Source: Lachnospiraceae bacterium (GTDB lineage: Bacteria > Bacillota > Clostridia > Lachnospirales > Lachnospiraceae). From it: DNA of 64,000 nucleotides. The notes beneath the pieces are model-generated. The model worked only from the letters and a program-made list of their open reading frames with translations, searched no databases and was not told the DNA's origin. A program made the position numbers and the translations under genes. Every line of letters starts with the position of its first letter. Positions within the stretch are counted from its first letter, which is position 1. Where the stretch lies: assembly GCA_017484135.1 (NCBI GenBank), contig JAFUTQ010000092.1:1-64000 (forward strand), given 5' to 3'. Shown here in pieces: positions 44,025 to 52,544 of this stretch.

Positions 44025-45197
44025 CTATATAAATGTAAACCGTTCTCTTCCGATCAGAATCTGATCATACATATTTAAAGGCTCCGGTTTCTTATAGGAC
44101 AGCATGTTGTCGTTCAGCCAGGTTCCATTTGTGGAATTCATATCTTCCATATAGTATTCCTCTCCCTGCCTGGATATACGCACATGGATTCTGCTGATTC
44201 CCTGAACTGCGAGCGTCGCATCTGCCTGCTCACTGCTCCCGATGGAAAAAGGAAAATGATCCATCACAATATCCTCCAGCCCTTCTCTTCCGTCATACCG
44301 CAAAATCCCCTGCGCCCGATCATCGACGCCCAGATACACGGTAGGATGATCCTCCATATCCTGTTCATAATCCGCCGGTGTGTACATATAGCCTGAATTT
44401 TCTGCCACTCTGCTTACCTCCTGCCTGCGGGAGAAAAAATTTGGTATTTTGTGTAGCAGCTCCCGATAATTCATTTTTCGATTTTCCGGGAATGATTCCA
44501 CTGTTTTATCAGACTCCGACGGTTCTCTTCGTTCTTCCCGGCGCTCCGCCCGCCATTCCTCCCGGTGTTCCTCCATTCGTTCCTCCCGGTGCTCTTCCCA
44601 ACGCTCCCCTGAAACTTCCCGCATCTCCTGTGGTGCTTCTCTTCCCCGTTGCTGCTGACTCTGATACTGGTATAAAAGCCGAAGAGTATCCTCTAGGGAA
44701 AAGCTTTCCTCGGTTGCTCTCTGATACACCTCGTAAGCTGCCAAGACCAAGGTCTCATTTTCATGCTTCATTTTCGACAAAAAGGATTCCATAAAGTTTT
44801 TGAAATTATCCATAATCGATTCTGTCCTGCCCGGATAATAGCAAAAAGACACCTGTTTCCTGTCATGATCAAAAAAAATTGTTTCCGGCAAGAGCAAAAT
44901 TCCCTCTTCCTCCAGCAAATATGGCTTGATGCTTCTGCTTACCGCAAGCAATGCCTCCACAACACACACAAAAAGCTCCAAATTAAAATCAGCACTTTCC
45001 AATATATGATCAAAGGAACGTTTTCCTGTAATATCATACCAAAAGTATTCCTGTCCATCGGAAACCACTGCTTCAAAAACAAGCAGATTCTGAATCCGGT
45101 TATGCTGCAGCATATGCAGCTGATAGCCGGAATACCTCTTTTCCGGTTCAATAATCATATAGCTTTGATTCAGATTTCTCTTATAATTAATTGTCAT
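44025..45197 (-). CDS. DUF6382-type protein with C-terminal FHA domain
   Basis: A 390-residue protein. The N-terminal ~170 residues (YMIIEPEKRYSGYQLHMLQHNRIQNLLVFE...FWYDITGKRSFDHIL) look like the DUF6382 region seen in tad clusters. A charged Arg/Glu repeat segment (~197-228) follows. The C-terminal FHA phosphothreonine-binding domain is intact: FPFSIGSSEQADATLAVQGISRIHVRISRQGEEYYMEDMNSTNGTWLNDN. Last gene of the tad operon; it may link pilus assembly to Ser/Thr kinase signalling. Confidence 0.8.
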   Translation of the reverse strand: MTINYKRNLNQSYMIIEPEKRYSGYQLHMLQHNRIQNLLVFEAVVSDGQEYFWYDITGKRSFDHILESADFNLELFVCVVEALLAVSRSIKPYLLEEEGILLLPETIFFDHDRKQVSFCYYPGRTESIMDNFKNFMESFLSKMKHENETLVLAAYEVYQRATEESFSLEDTLRLLYQYQSQQQRGREAPQEMREVSGERWEEHREERMEEHREEWRAERREERREPSESDKTVESFPENRKMNYRELLHKIPNFFSRRQEVSRVAENSGYMYTPADYEQDMEDHPTVYLGVDDRAQGILRYDGREGLEDIVMDHFPFSIGSSEQADATLAVQGISRIHVRISRQGEEYYMEDMNSTNGTWLNDNMLSYKKPEPLNMYDQILIGRERFTFI

Positions 45198-45384
45198 ATA
45201 ATACCTCTTTTCCCTCCATCATGACATCAATGGTTCTCACTTCCTTCATGATGGAAATATTCCATCTGTCCTTCCATTCCGCAGCTTCTTTTACCCCATC
45301 ATGCAGATGAAATCCCAAATAAAGACTTCCGCAGAAAAGAAACAATATGATCGGAACGATTACCGCCGCCTCTATACTGTGCAT
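45187..45384 (-). CDS. Short TadE-like pseudopilin without leader
   Basis: A 65-residue protein starting MHSIEAAVIVPIILFLFCGSLYLGFHLHDGVKEAAEWKDRW. The hydrophobic helix and SIEAAVIVP match the mature TadE/TadF N-terminus. However, the usual short basic leader and Gly before the cleavage site are missing, because the ATG falls directly at the junction. Its start overlaps the upstream peptidase gene by 13 bases and its end overlaps the FHA gene. It may be a minor pseudopilin or a shortened remnant. Confidence 0.65.
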   Translation of the reverse strand: MHSIEAAVIVPIILFLFCGSLYLGFHLHDGVKEAAEWKDRWNISIMKEVRTIDVMMEGKEVLYDN

Positions 45385-45797
45385 AAAAGAAACACCACCA
45401 AATACGCCAACAACAGACAGGGGATAAACGGGATACTGTCTGTTTTCTTTTTTTTCCGAATGAAAAGCAGAAAAAGGGAAAGAACCGCCGAAAAAATCAA
45501 CGCAAGCAAAAGCAGGCTGAGATTTTTCCAGCCGCCCAGAAAAATACCCGTAACGACAAGGACAAGACCGTCTCCTGTGCCGATTGCTCCGCCGGACAGC
45601 TTGCCCAAAAGCAGCATCATAAGCCCGATCAGCATTCCCGCCAGAATATTATATATGGAAATCTCCCGACAAAACAAATGCAGGATCATCCCCGCCAGTC
45701 CGCACAGTATTACCGGTATGATATATACTTTCCGGTATTTCAAATCCTCTATGGTACACACAGTCAGCATACCAAACATCATACAAGCTCCTAACAT
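45372..45797 (-). CDS. Second A24 prepilin peptidase-like protein
   Basis: A 141-residue membrane protein. Both aspartates of type IV prepilin peptidases are visible: IEDLKYRKV (D18) and GAIGTGDGLVL (D76, the GxGD motif). It is shorter than the 193-residue A24 protein at 52526-53107. Four to five membrane helices. It lies just before the TadE-like gene. Confidence 0.75.
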   Translation of the reverse strand: MLGACMMFGMLTVCTIEDLKYRKVYIIPVILCGLAGMILHLFCREISIYNILAGMLIGLMMLLLGKLSGGAIGTGDGLVLVVTGIFLGGWKNLSLLLLALIFSAVLSLFLLFIRKKKKTDSIPFIPCLLLAYLVVFLLCTV

Positions 45798-46667
45798 CTA
45801 ATCTCCTCCATTCTGCAGCCGGGCACATCTGCTGCACAAACCAAGCCCGGCTGCCTCCTCGATCGGAATCCTGTTAATACTGCGTCGTAATCCGCTGCAG
45901 GATAAATCACTGTGATAAGCCGTTCCGTAATCGGTAATATATACCCACTCCGTATGTTTTTCTCCGCACTCTTCACAGCTTTGGTATCTGCTGCCGGATT
46001 TATTTCTTTTTTCCTGCACCTTCGAAGCAAGAACTCTCTGTATGGACAGATCCAGAAACGGGCAATTTTCCGTCAGATGGTAAACCGATCCATAATCTGT
46101 CACATATACATATTGAGTCTGTGCGGTGCCGCTATGCATATCGCCGTTCCATTTATGCGCTTTTGCCCGCTGACAAAAGCTGTATCCAAATCTCCCAAAA
46201 AAGGAGATCGGATTACTGATCCGATACGATACACACAGATCAATATATTCCACCGTATCCTGAGAATCTGCAAAGGAAAATCCGCCCCAGCTTCCCTGTA
46301 CATAGTCCGCCGGAAAATCCTCCTTTCTCAGTTCGTTATAAAACAGTCCCTCCGCCTCAAGCAGCGCATTCCAATCCTCGTGTCCATGTGCCAGCACTGC
46401 CGTCTGCCGAACTGCATACTCCGCCGCAAGCTCCACCTTTTGCTGAATTTCAAGCATTCGAAAGAAAAATAAAAATGCGCAAAGTACCATAACAAACAAA
46501 GGCAATGCCACAGAAGCCTCCAGTGTCAGAGAGCCGCTTAAGAAGGTGCATAAAGGTGTCCCTTTGTGAACAGAGAATTTTTCGAAAAGCAAAATTTCCT
46601 TATTTGAATTGTGTTGATTAGAGAGAGTTGTTTTATGTAGAAACGAAGTTCTCCTGAAAAGAGACAC
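45798..46667 (-). CDS. TadE-like pilus protein with Cys-containing C-terminal repeats
   Basis: A ~289-residue protein. A pseudopilin segment SGSLTLEASVALPLFVMVLCAFLFFFRM starts ~45 residues in, so the leader is unusually long. The C-terminal half has two related repeats, YVYVTDYGSVYHLTENCPFL and WVYITDYGTAYHSDLSCSGL, each with a following Cys pair (CEECG; CSRC). These may be metal-binding or disulfide units. The GTG start at 46667 follows GAAGG and falls within an inverted-repeat element (46541-46682) that encodes the odd N-terminus. Confidence 0.65.
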   Translation of the reverse strand: MSLFRRTSFLHKTTLSNQHNSNKEILLFEKFSVHKGTPLCTFLSGSLTLEASVALPLFVMVLCAFLFFFRMLEIQQKVELAAEYAVRQTAVLAHGHEDWNALLEAEGLFYNELRKEDFPADYVQGSWGGFSFADSQDTVEYIDLCVSYRISNPISFFGRFGYSFCQRAKAHKWNGDMHSGTAQTQYVYVTDYGSVYHLTENCPFLDLSIQRVLASKVQEKRNKSGSRYQSCEECGEKHTEWVYITDYGTAYHSDLSCSGLRRSINRIPIEEAAGLGLCSRCARLQNGGD

Positions 46668-46682
46668 CTTTATACACCTTCT
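46541..46682. mobile_element. MITE-like inverted-repeat element inside the TadE-like gene start
   Basis: Twenty-two-base terminal inverted repeats (46541-46562 and 46661-46682, two mismatches) flank ~98 AT-rich bases. The element is open in the TadE frame throughout and contains the only reasonable start codon. No target-site duplication was identified. Confidence 0.6.
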
Positions 46683-46698
46683 TTCTTTTGCCTTTGCT

Positions 46699-48198
46699 CT
46701 ATTGATACCCAAACAAATTGCTTCTTTCCATGCGATAGTTTCCGTCCCATCCGTTTCCGCTGCCAAATAAACCGAAAAATAACGGTCCTGCCTCATATTT
46801 TGTGTAGACAGACATCGTACCGATCATGCAATCCATGCGGAAATTCGGATTATTTGTCTGTTGCCGGAGATTCTGTTCCATCAGATTCAGACTCCGCATG
46901 GCAAGCTTTTTTTCTGCAGTCATATACATCAGAATGCGCAGATATCCGGCATAATCAATACCCGGCATCAGCTTCTCCGAAGCCGTCTGTTCATAGGTGC
47001 TTTCCGATAGCTTCTGCAGATTACTTTCCCATTCCCCGGCTTCCTTGATCATGGAGATCTTTCCTCCTTTCAGCAATGTCTTCACATCCTGCACGGATTC
47101 CGTATAGGCCCACGCCGCAATGATACCCTCCTGTATGACCTTGATAACCGCCGGATTCAAAGAGGGACCTCCTATAAGCAGTGCCATACTATACGCCAAA
47201 GTTACCTTTTCGGTATCCTTGTGCAAAAATACATAGTTCGCCACCTCACGGATCGCCAATAGCTTTTCCACAATTTTAGTCAGGTTCTCCTTGTCGCTGG
47301 ATTTTCCGCAGATCAAATACTCCTGCTCGTATTTCAACACCCCCTGGCTGTTGACCTTTCGATAGCTTCCAAACTGATCCAACAGGTACTCTTTGAAAAG
47401 AAGTTTGTCCGTCATGCCCGGCTTTTCTCCGGTGTAATTCCCCCGATACAGCTGCCTGTGGAATAAATCCTGTTCCTCTTTGAAAGACGAATCGGAAACG
47501 GCAGAAACATTATCGATTACCTGCGATAAAATGGTCTGGTTTTTCAAATCCTTGACATGATCCATGGGATTTTCAAAATCCTCATCCACCGGCACAGTCT
47601 CCATCGGCTCCTCCGGTTCACCGGGAGATGCCGCGTTGGCCGCCTCATTGGCTGCCTCCAAATCTCCCAGGGTATCATCCGCCTGCTGCATCAGTCCGTC
47701 CACATCGCCGTTTTCCTCTGTCATCTGCTGCATTTCCTGTGCATTTTCGTACAAGGCCTCCAGGCCAACCAGCAGCAGTCTGGATTTCATATAGGCAGCA
47801 GCCTGCACCGCAAAAGCCTGTCCGTCATTGTCCGTAGCCAATTCCTCCTGCGTGATCTGACACTCGGTCAGATTCATGGCGTACAGATTCATTGCTGACC
47901 GCTCCGTCTCCCGATGCACGCCCTGCAGATTTTCCATGCCGAGTACCTGCATGGCACTTTCCAGTGACGACAGACTCAGGGCTCCGTCGGCGTTGGCTTC
48001 TAAAAAATACATATGATACTGCTCATACAACGCCCGATTGTACTGTGCCATTTCTGATTCCAAAACCAGTCGGCTCTCTGACGTAGCCTGGCTTTGCAGC
48101 CCATAGATACGAGCCGACTCCAGCAGCGTGAAAATCAGGCTCAGTATCATGGTCATTGACAGACTCAAAAAAATCGTAATACTCCCTTTTCTACTCAT
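46699..48198 (-). CDS. DUF5702-type TadG-like protein
   Basis: A 499-residue protein with an N-terminal pseudopilin-like segment (MSRKGSITIFLSLSMTMILSLIFTLLESARIYGLQSQATSES) typical of DUF5702 proteins of tad clusters. The rest is extracellular and mostly helical, with a Pro/Glu-rich linker (~185-205). It probably takes part in pilus assembly or forms part of the surface structure. The ATG lies one base after the Flp pilin stop. Confidence 0.8.
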   Translation of the reverse strand: MSRKGSITIFLSLSMTMILSLIFTLLESARIYGLQSQATSESRLVLESEMAQYNRALYEQYHMYFLEANADGALSLSSLESAMQVLGMENLQGVHRETERSAMNLYAMNLTECQITQEELATDNDGQAFAVQAAAYMKSRLLLVGLEALYENAQEMQQMTEENGDVDGLMQQADDTLGDLEAANEAANAASPGEPEEPMETVPVDEDFENPMDHVKDLKNQTILSQVIDNVSAVSDSSFKEEQDLFHRQLYRGNYTGEKPGMTDKLLFKEYLLDQFGSYRKVNSQGVLKYEQEYLICGKSSDKENLTKIVEKLLAIREVANYVFLHKDTEKVTLAYSMALLIGGPSLNPAVIKVIQEGIIAAWAYTESVQDVKTLLKGGKISMIKEAGEWESNLQKLSESTYEQTASEKLMPGIDYAGYLRILMYMTAEKKLAMRSLNLMEQNLRQQTNNPNFRMDCMIGTMSVYTKYEAGPLFFGLFGSGNGWDGNYRMERSNLFGYQ

Positions 48199-48199
48199 A

Positions 48200-48376
48200 T
48201 TACAAGGTATCTGCCCGATTACTGATTGTTTTAAATATGTTATTCATCAGGGTGGTAAGCTTCGACTTAAAAATAATAATCAACCCCACCAGTACCACCA
48301 GAATCAAAATAACCTCTACGACTCCCACTCCGTCTTCCTCTGTCAGAAAACGTTTCCATTCATTCAAACAAATCAT
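48200..48376 (-). CDS. flp: Flp1-type type IVb pilin
   Basis: A 58-residue pilin: MICLNEWKRFLTEEDGVGVVEVILILVV, then LVGLIIIFKSKLTTLMNNIFKTISNRADTL. The conserved DGVGVVEVILILVVLVGLIIIFK segment is diagnostic; cleavage is expected near the Gly with the +5 Glu. GGAG lies six bases before the ATG. As the likely major pilin it is the structural core of this tad system. Confidence 0.9.
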   Translation of the reverse strand: MICLNEWKRFLTEEDGVGVVEVILILVVLVGLIIIFKSKLTTLMNNIFKTISNRADTL

Positions 48377-48419
48377 AAAATTCTCCTTTCGTCTTATCCT
48401 TTTGATACTAACAACCTCT

Positions 48420-49676
48420 TTATAAATTCATACTCATACATGCGGGGACGATCAGTATAACCATCACCACTACCAGCATCAGCATCATCGGAAACAGCAG
48501 CTTTGTCCCTGCCTCCTCACCCATGCGCTGTGCGGTATTTTTCCGTTCCTGAAACGCCTGCTCTGCTTCCTTTTCCAAAAGCTTTGCGATGCCTGCGGTT
48601 CCCTTCATGAGATTCTGTGACAGCAGCGACGCCAGTCTGCGATACTGCGACAGCCCACACCGCTCTCCCAGCAGTTCATAGGCCCGTGTCTGTGTCACTC
48701 CGTCCTGCATTTCATGGACCATGATACGAATCTGCTCATAGCCTGCCCGCTCTTTGGAATGACTTCTTGCCCGTTTCGTCTCATAATTCTCAAAGATACG
48801 GTGCCATGCCTGTTTTAATGACATACCGGAGGTCAGCAACAGACTCAGCTGACTGACGATTTCCGGATAATCACTGACCAGCTCTCTCTGCTGCTTTCGC
48901 TTTCTTTTTTCCTCCTCGGCATATTGTCCTGCCGGCACTGCTGCTGCGGCAAACGCGCCCAATAAGAGAAAAACTGCCCAGATATGACTTTTTTGAGAGA
49001 ACCAGATGAGCCGTTTTCCGCCTACAGACGTGGGCAGCTCAATCTCCCCCTTTGTCATGTCCTGATTTTCCAGATAAGCCCGCACGGCCTGATCAAACGC
49101 CGCTTCCTCGGTCAGCGGCTGTTTATAGACCACAAAGGGAAATTCGTACACTGCCTCATAATTCTGATAACGGATTGTTGCCGTCGCCATAATCAGCTGT
49201 CCGTCCTCTAAGGCCTCCTCCAGAAGCTGCCCTTCCGGGTCAATACAATCATCCGGATTCAATTCCCACTGAACCGAAAACAGGCCATTGTTCAGACTCT
49301 GACAAAGATTCACACGTCCGCTGATATGCTGCAAATCCTCGTTTTCTCCCAAAAAAAGCTTCTCCAGCTCCTTTTCGGCAGCAGCGAGCTGTTCCTTCCA
49401 TTCCGATTCGGACAGCTGTCTTTCGGGAACCTCAATGACATAATTCTCCTTTTGACCATCCTCCTCACGGTAGCTTAAGTTTGCCTGCACGCTGCCTTCC
49501 CCCGGCTCCGACTGGATCAGATGGTTCTTTTGCAGAATGGATTCCTTTTGCTCCATATACTGTGCTGCAATGCCCAGTACCAATGCGATCGCCATAATGC
49601 CTGCTATTTTTTTACCCGATACATTCCACTTATACTTCAATTGCCACAATCCTTTCTGACCAGAGATAGGTCGCAA
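48420..49676 (-). CDS. tadC: TadC-like inner-membrane platform protein (T2SF)
   Basis: A ~418-residue protein. A membrane helix (~22-40) is followed by an extracytoplasmic domain (~45-225). Then come a second helix and the T2SF domain (VSDYPEIVSQLSLLLTSGMSLKQAWHRIF...LLSQNLMKGTAGIAKLLEKEAEQAF...LLFPMMLMLVVVMVILIVPACMSM). A TTG at 49640 has a better ribosome site (AAGGA) than the ATG at 49676 and would shorten the tadB overlap to 11 bases, so the start is uncertain. Confidence 0.85.
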   Translation of the reverse strand: MRPISGQKGLWQLKYKWNVSGKKIAGIMAIALVLGIAAQYMEQKESILQKNHLIQSEPGEGSVQANLSYREEDGQKENYVIEVPERQLSESEWKEQLAAAEKELEKLFLGENEDLQHISGRVNLCQSLNNGLFSVQWELNPDDCIDPEGQLLEEALEDGQLIMATATIRYQNYEAVYEFPFVVYKQPLTEEAAFDQAVRAYLENQDMTKGEIELPTSVGGKRLIWFSQKSHIWAVFLLLGAFAAAAVPAGQYAEEEKRKRKQQRELVSDYPEIVSQLSLLLTSGMSLKQAWHRIFENYETKRARSHSKERAGYEQIRIMVHEMQDGVTQTRAYELLGERCGLSQYRRLASLLSQNLMKGTAGIAKLLEKEAEQAFQERKNTAQRMGEEAGTKLLFPMMLMLVVVMVILIVPACMSMNL

Positions 49677-50433
49677 TGTAAACCGCCAGACAGCCTGTCA
49701 TCATACAGATTCCCACCGCATTGTGGTACAGCGACGCAAGAAATTCGCCTGAGGTAAGATTGATAAACGCCAGAATAAACAGAGGTACCACATTCATAAT
49801 TCTCTGTTCCAGATGCCGGGCTGCAAGAAGCGTATCTATCGTCGCCTGGATCTCTATTTTGTCCGCAATCTGACCGACACTGTTTGTAAGGATTCCAATA
49901 TAATTTCCGCCGCTTCGCTTTGCAAAGCCGATGATGCTGCTGAAATTCGCCACATCCTCTATCCGGCTTCTGATTGCCAGATCCTCCAGCAGACTCTCAA
50001 TGGAAGCATTGCAATCCAGCCGGTTTGCCATGCTTTGTATTTCCACTACCATATCTGCATCCGCTCCGTATTGGCTGATCAAATCCCTTTCCGACTCCCG
50101 AAATGCATTTTCCATGGAATAACCGGCACGCATAGCGCCCGCAACCGACATCAGACAATCCTTAAACTGAACCGAAAGCATACGCTTTCTTTTTCGGATT
50201 TTATGCCGTCTTTTGTAGTGAAAAAAAAACGGCAGCCCCAATATTCCGATGAAACCAGCTGCCACCGACCGATAGAAAAGCCCTGCCAACAGCATCTCCA
50301 GAATCAGATATTCTCCCAGGATACACAATCGTTCTCTCCATGAAAAGTGATACACTTCATAATCCGGCAGCCCGCAATTTTTCCTGGTGGAGCAGCTCTC
50401 CTGTTTTTTTCCAGTTGCCCAGAATCCTGCCAT
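49630..50433 (-). CDS. tadB: TadB-like inner-membrane platform protein (T2SF)
   Basis: A 267-residue protein with two N-terminal and two C-terminal helices. The cytoplasmic T2SF domain lies between (VQFKDCLMSVAGAMRAGYSMENAFRESERDL; FAKRSGGNYIGILTNSVGQIADKIEIQATIDTLLAARHLEQRIMNVVPLFIL). The ATG at 50433 has a strong AGGAGG and starts 77 bases inside tadA, an unusually long overlap. TadB and TadC form the platform for the TadA ATPase. Confidence 0.87.
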   Translation of the reverse strand: MAGFWATGKKQESCSTRKNCGLPDYEVYHFSWRERLCILGEYLILEMLLAGLFYRSVAAGFIGILGLPFFFHYKRRHKIRKRKRMLSVQFKDCLMSVAGAMRAGYSMENAFRESERDLISQYGADADMVVEIQSMANRLDCNASIESLLEDLAIRSRIEDVANFSSIIGFAKRSGGNYIGILTNSVGQIADKIEIQATIDTLLAARHLEQRIMNVVPLFILAFINLTSGEFLASLYHNAVGICMMTGCLAVYIATYLWSERIVAIEV

Positions 50434-51565
50434 CTTTTTCCTCCTGTTCCTCAAATCGGTACAGCTCATGGAGCTTTACCTCTCCGTCCCTGATTCCATC
50501 CAGCTCCACAATACTTAAAAGCTTGCGGCTTTTGTCTCTCAACCTCCCCAGATGCACCATAACATCCACACCGGAGGTAATCTGCCCTCTGATCGCAGAC
50601 ATCGGCAGTTCCATTCCCATCAAAACCATGGTTTCTAACCGTCGGATCATATCCTGCGCGGAATTGGCATGTCCCGTGCTCAGGCTCCCGTTGTGCCCGG
50701 TATTCATGGCCTGCAAAACGTCCAGCGCCTCCGCCCCGCGGCATTCCCCCACGATGATGCGGTTCGGCCGCATACGGAGCGCACTTTTGATCAGATCGCG
50801 GATTCCGATTTCCTTTGCCCCTTCCACCAGTGCCTCCCTGGTCTCCAGTCTTACCAGATTCGGCACATCCCGGATTTGAAGCTCTGCAGAATCTTCAATG
50901 GTGACAATGCGCTCCTCTGCCGGGATAAAGGCCGAAAGTGCGTTTAAAAAGGTGGTTTTTCCGCTTCCGGTTCCTCCAGATACAAAAATATTGTATCCTG
51001 CAATTACCAATGTTTTCAAAAACTCCGTAAGCTCCTCGGATATGGACTGCCATTCAATTAACTGCCGCATCGTTACCGGATGCTCCGGAAAACGACGGAT
51101 TGAAACTGCTGTTCCATCAATTGATATGGGATTCAAAACGATATTAACCCGTGATCCGTTTTCCAAACGAGTGTCTGCAATCGGATGAAGCTCGTTTACC
51201 ATGCGGTTGCTGTTTGCCACAATTCTCTGAACCACATCCTGAAGCTTTTCCTCTGATGTGAAGTGCTTTTCCCACTCATACAGATGCCCGTTTTTCTCAT
51301 AAAAGATATGCCGGGTTCCGTTTACCATGATTTCCGTTACCGTGGGATCATCCACCAGATCCTGCAGAATATCCAGCCTTCTTAAGCTATCAAAGACCTC
51401 CTTCGAAAGCTGCTGTCTTTGAGACAAAGTCATGGTGCACTCCTGTCCTGCTTCATCCAGGACATCCTGTATCAGCTCCCGGACCTCATCGTCCTCCGTA
51501 GCCCGGGACACATCCATACGCTCCATTACCTTCTGCTTCACTGTCTCTGCTGTCAGCTTGTTCAT
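50357..51565 (-). CDS. tadA: TadA/CpaF pilus assembly ATPase
   Basis: A 402-residue hexameric ATPase that powers Flp pilus extension (and perhaps retraction). It has Walker A GGTGSGKTT (197-205), an Asp box with VTIEDSAELQI, the Walker B-like IIVGECRGAEALDVLQAMNTGHNGSLSTGHAN, and the CpaF N-terminal segment VTEIMVNGTRHIFYEKNG. The ATG at 51565 (GGAGGAAGG site) is preferred to a GTG at 51586. It starts inside tadZ by 80 bases and ends inside tadB. Confidence 0.92.
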   Translation of the reverse strand: MNKLTAETVKQKVMERMDVSRATEDDEVRELIQDVLDEAGQECTMTLSQRQQLSKEVFDSLRRLDILQDLVDDPTVTEIMVNGTRHIFYEKNGHLYEWEKHFTSEEKLQDVVQRIVANSNRMVNELHPIADTRLENGSRVNIVLNPISIDGTAVSIRRFPEHPVTMRQLIEWQSISEELTEFLKTLVIAGYNIFVSGGTGSGKTTFLNALSAFIPAEERIVTIEDSAELQIRDVPNLVRLETREALVEGAKEIGIRDLIKSALRMRPNRIIVGECRGAEALDVLQAMNTGHNGSLSTGHANSAQDMIRRLETMVLMGMELPMSAIRGQITSGVDVMVHLGRLRDKSRKLLSIVELDGIRDGEVKLHELYRFEEQEEKDGRILGNWKKTGELLHQEKLRAAGL

Positions 51566-52544
51566 ATTCGCCTTCCTCCTGCTCACTCCTTTTTATCCAG
51601 TTTTTTATCAGGCTGCAATCTGAAATCAACTCATCAGCCGGATGATCCTGATAGGAAGTCGCCAGCTGAGCCGGAATCCGGCGAATTTCCACCTCACAAT
51701 CCTGCGGCAGCTGCTGCAGCTGTCGTATGATATTTTTTTCTCCGTAGCTTTTCTGCAAAAAACAATATCTTTTTTCCGCAGCCCGCAGGATTTCTTCCGA
51801 ATTTTCGATGCCGGTGGGCAATTCAAGCACTACATAATCATAGTCGGTATATTCCCACACCGTCTCCAACAGCCCCATATAATCCCCGGATTGTGCGCCC
51901 TCCATCTGTGCACTGATTGCTGCCGGTCTGATATAATCCACCTCGTCTGTGGAGATAATCGCAGAGAGAAGCCGCATCTCCATATTTTTGGTTCCCAGTC
52001 TCTTGGCAGAGATTACATCCGCTATATTTTTTCCTGTCCTCTCCCCCTGTGAAATCGGCATTCCGTGATATCCTCTTCCATTGATGTAAAGCACCCTTCC
52101 CAACCGGGAAAGGTCTGCAGCCACTGCAACTCCGGCCATCAGGCTGATCCCCTGATACCACGGATGATACAGAACGATTAGCCTGCCCCTTGTTTTTCCA
52201 CTGGTCTGCCCCGGCAGTGGTGCCTTTGTAAGGCTTTCATACATCTGCTGGAGGATAAGATCTGCCGACTGATATTTATAAATTTTTTTTACAGGCTCTG
52301 CCTGTAAACTTACCACCTCCTCTGTAAGACATACGGCTTCCTGATTGCCTGACATATTTTCCTGCCAATCCGTCCATAAATCTGCATGAACCATCCACAA
52401 ATCTCTTTTTTCCTCCTTCATGGAGGATGTGATCTGCTGATAACATCGGATATCTGACAGACGTCCGGTCTGCATCAGATATTCGCACAGTTTTTCCCCA
52501 TACACTCCATCCGGATCACACACTGCTACAGCAAGCTTCCGCAA
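51486..52544 (-). CDS. tadZ: TadZ/CpaE-like pilus localisation protein
   Basis: A ~352-residue protein. The N-terminus LRKLAVAVCDPDGVYGEKLCEYLMQTGRLSDIRCY is a degenerate receiver-like domain. The C-terminal half is a ParA/MinD-like fold (LIVLYHPWYQGISLMAGVAVAADLSRLGRVLYINGRGYHG; YDYVVLELPTG). The deviant Walker Lys is missing, as in other TadZ pseudo-ATPases. A TTG start at 52544 has GGAGGTGG upstream; an ATG 15 bases earlier has none. The C-terminal tail (EEGEYEQADSRDSEAEGNGAYG) is encoded over the tadA start. Confidence 0.75.
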   Translation of the reverse strand: MRKLAVAVCDPDGVYGEKLCEYLMQTGRLSDIRCYQQITSSMKEEKRDLWMVHADLWTDWQENMSGNQEAVCLTEEVVSLQAEPVKKIYKYQSADLILQQMYESLTKAPLPGQTSGKTRGRLIVLYHPWYQGISLMAGVAVAADLSRLGRVLYINGRGYHGMPISQGERTGKNIADVISAKRLGTKNMEMRLLSAIISTDEVDYIRPAAISAQMEGAQSGDYMGLLETVWEYTDYDYVVLELPTGIENSEEILRAAEKRYCFLQKSYGEKNIIRQLQQLPQDCEVEIRRIPAQLATSYQDHPADELISDCSLIKNWIKRSEQEEGEYEQADSRDSEAEGNGAYGCVPGYGGR

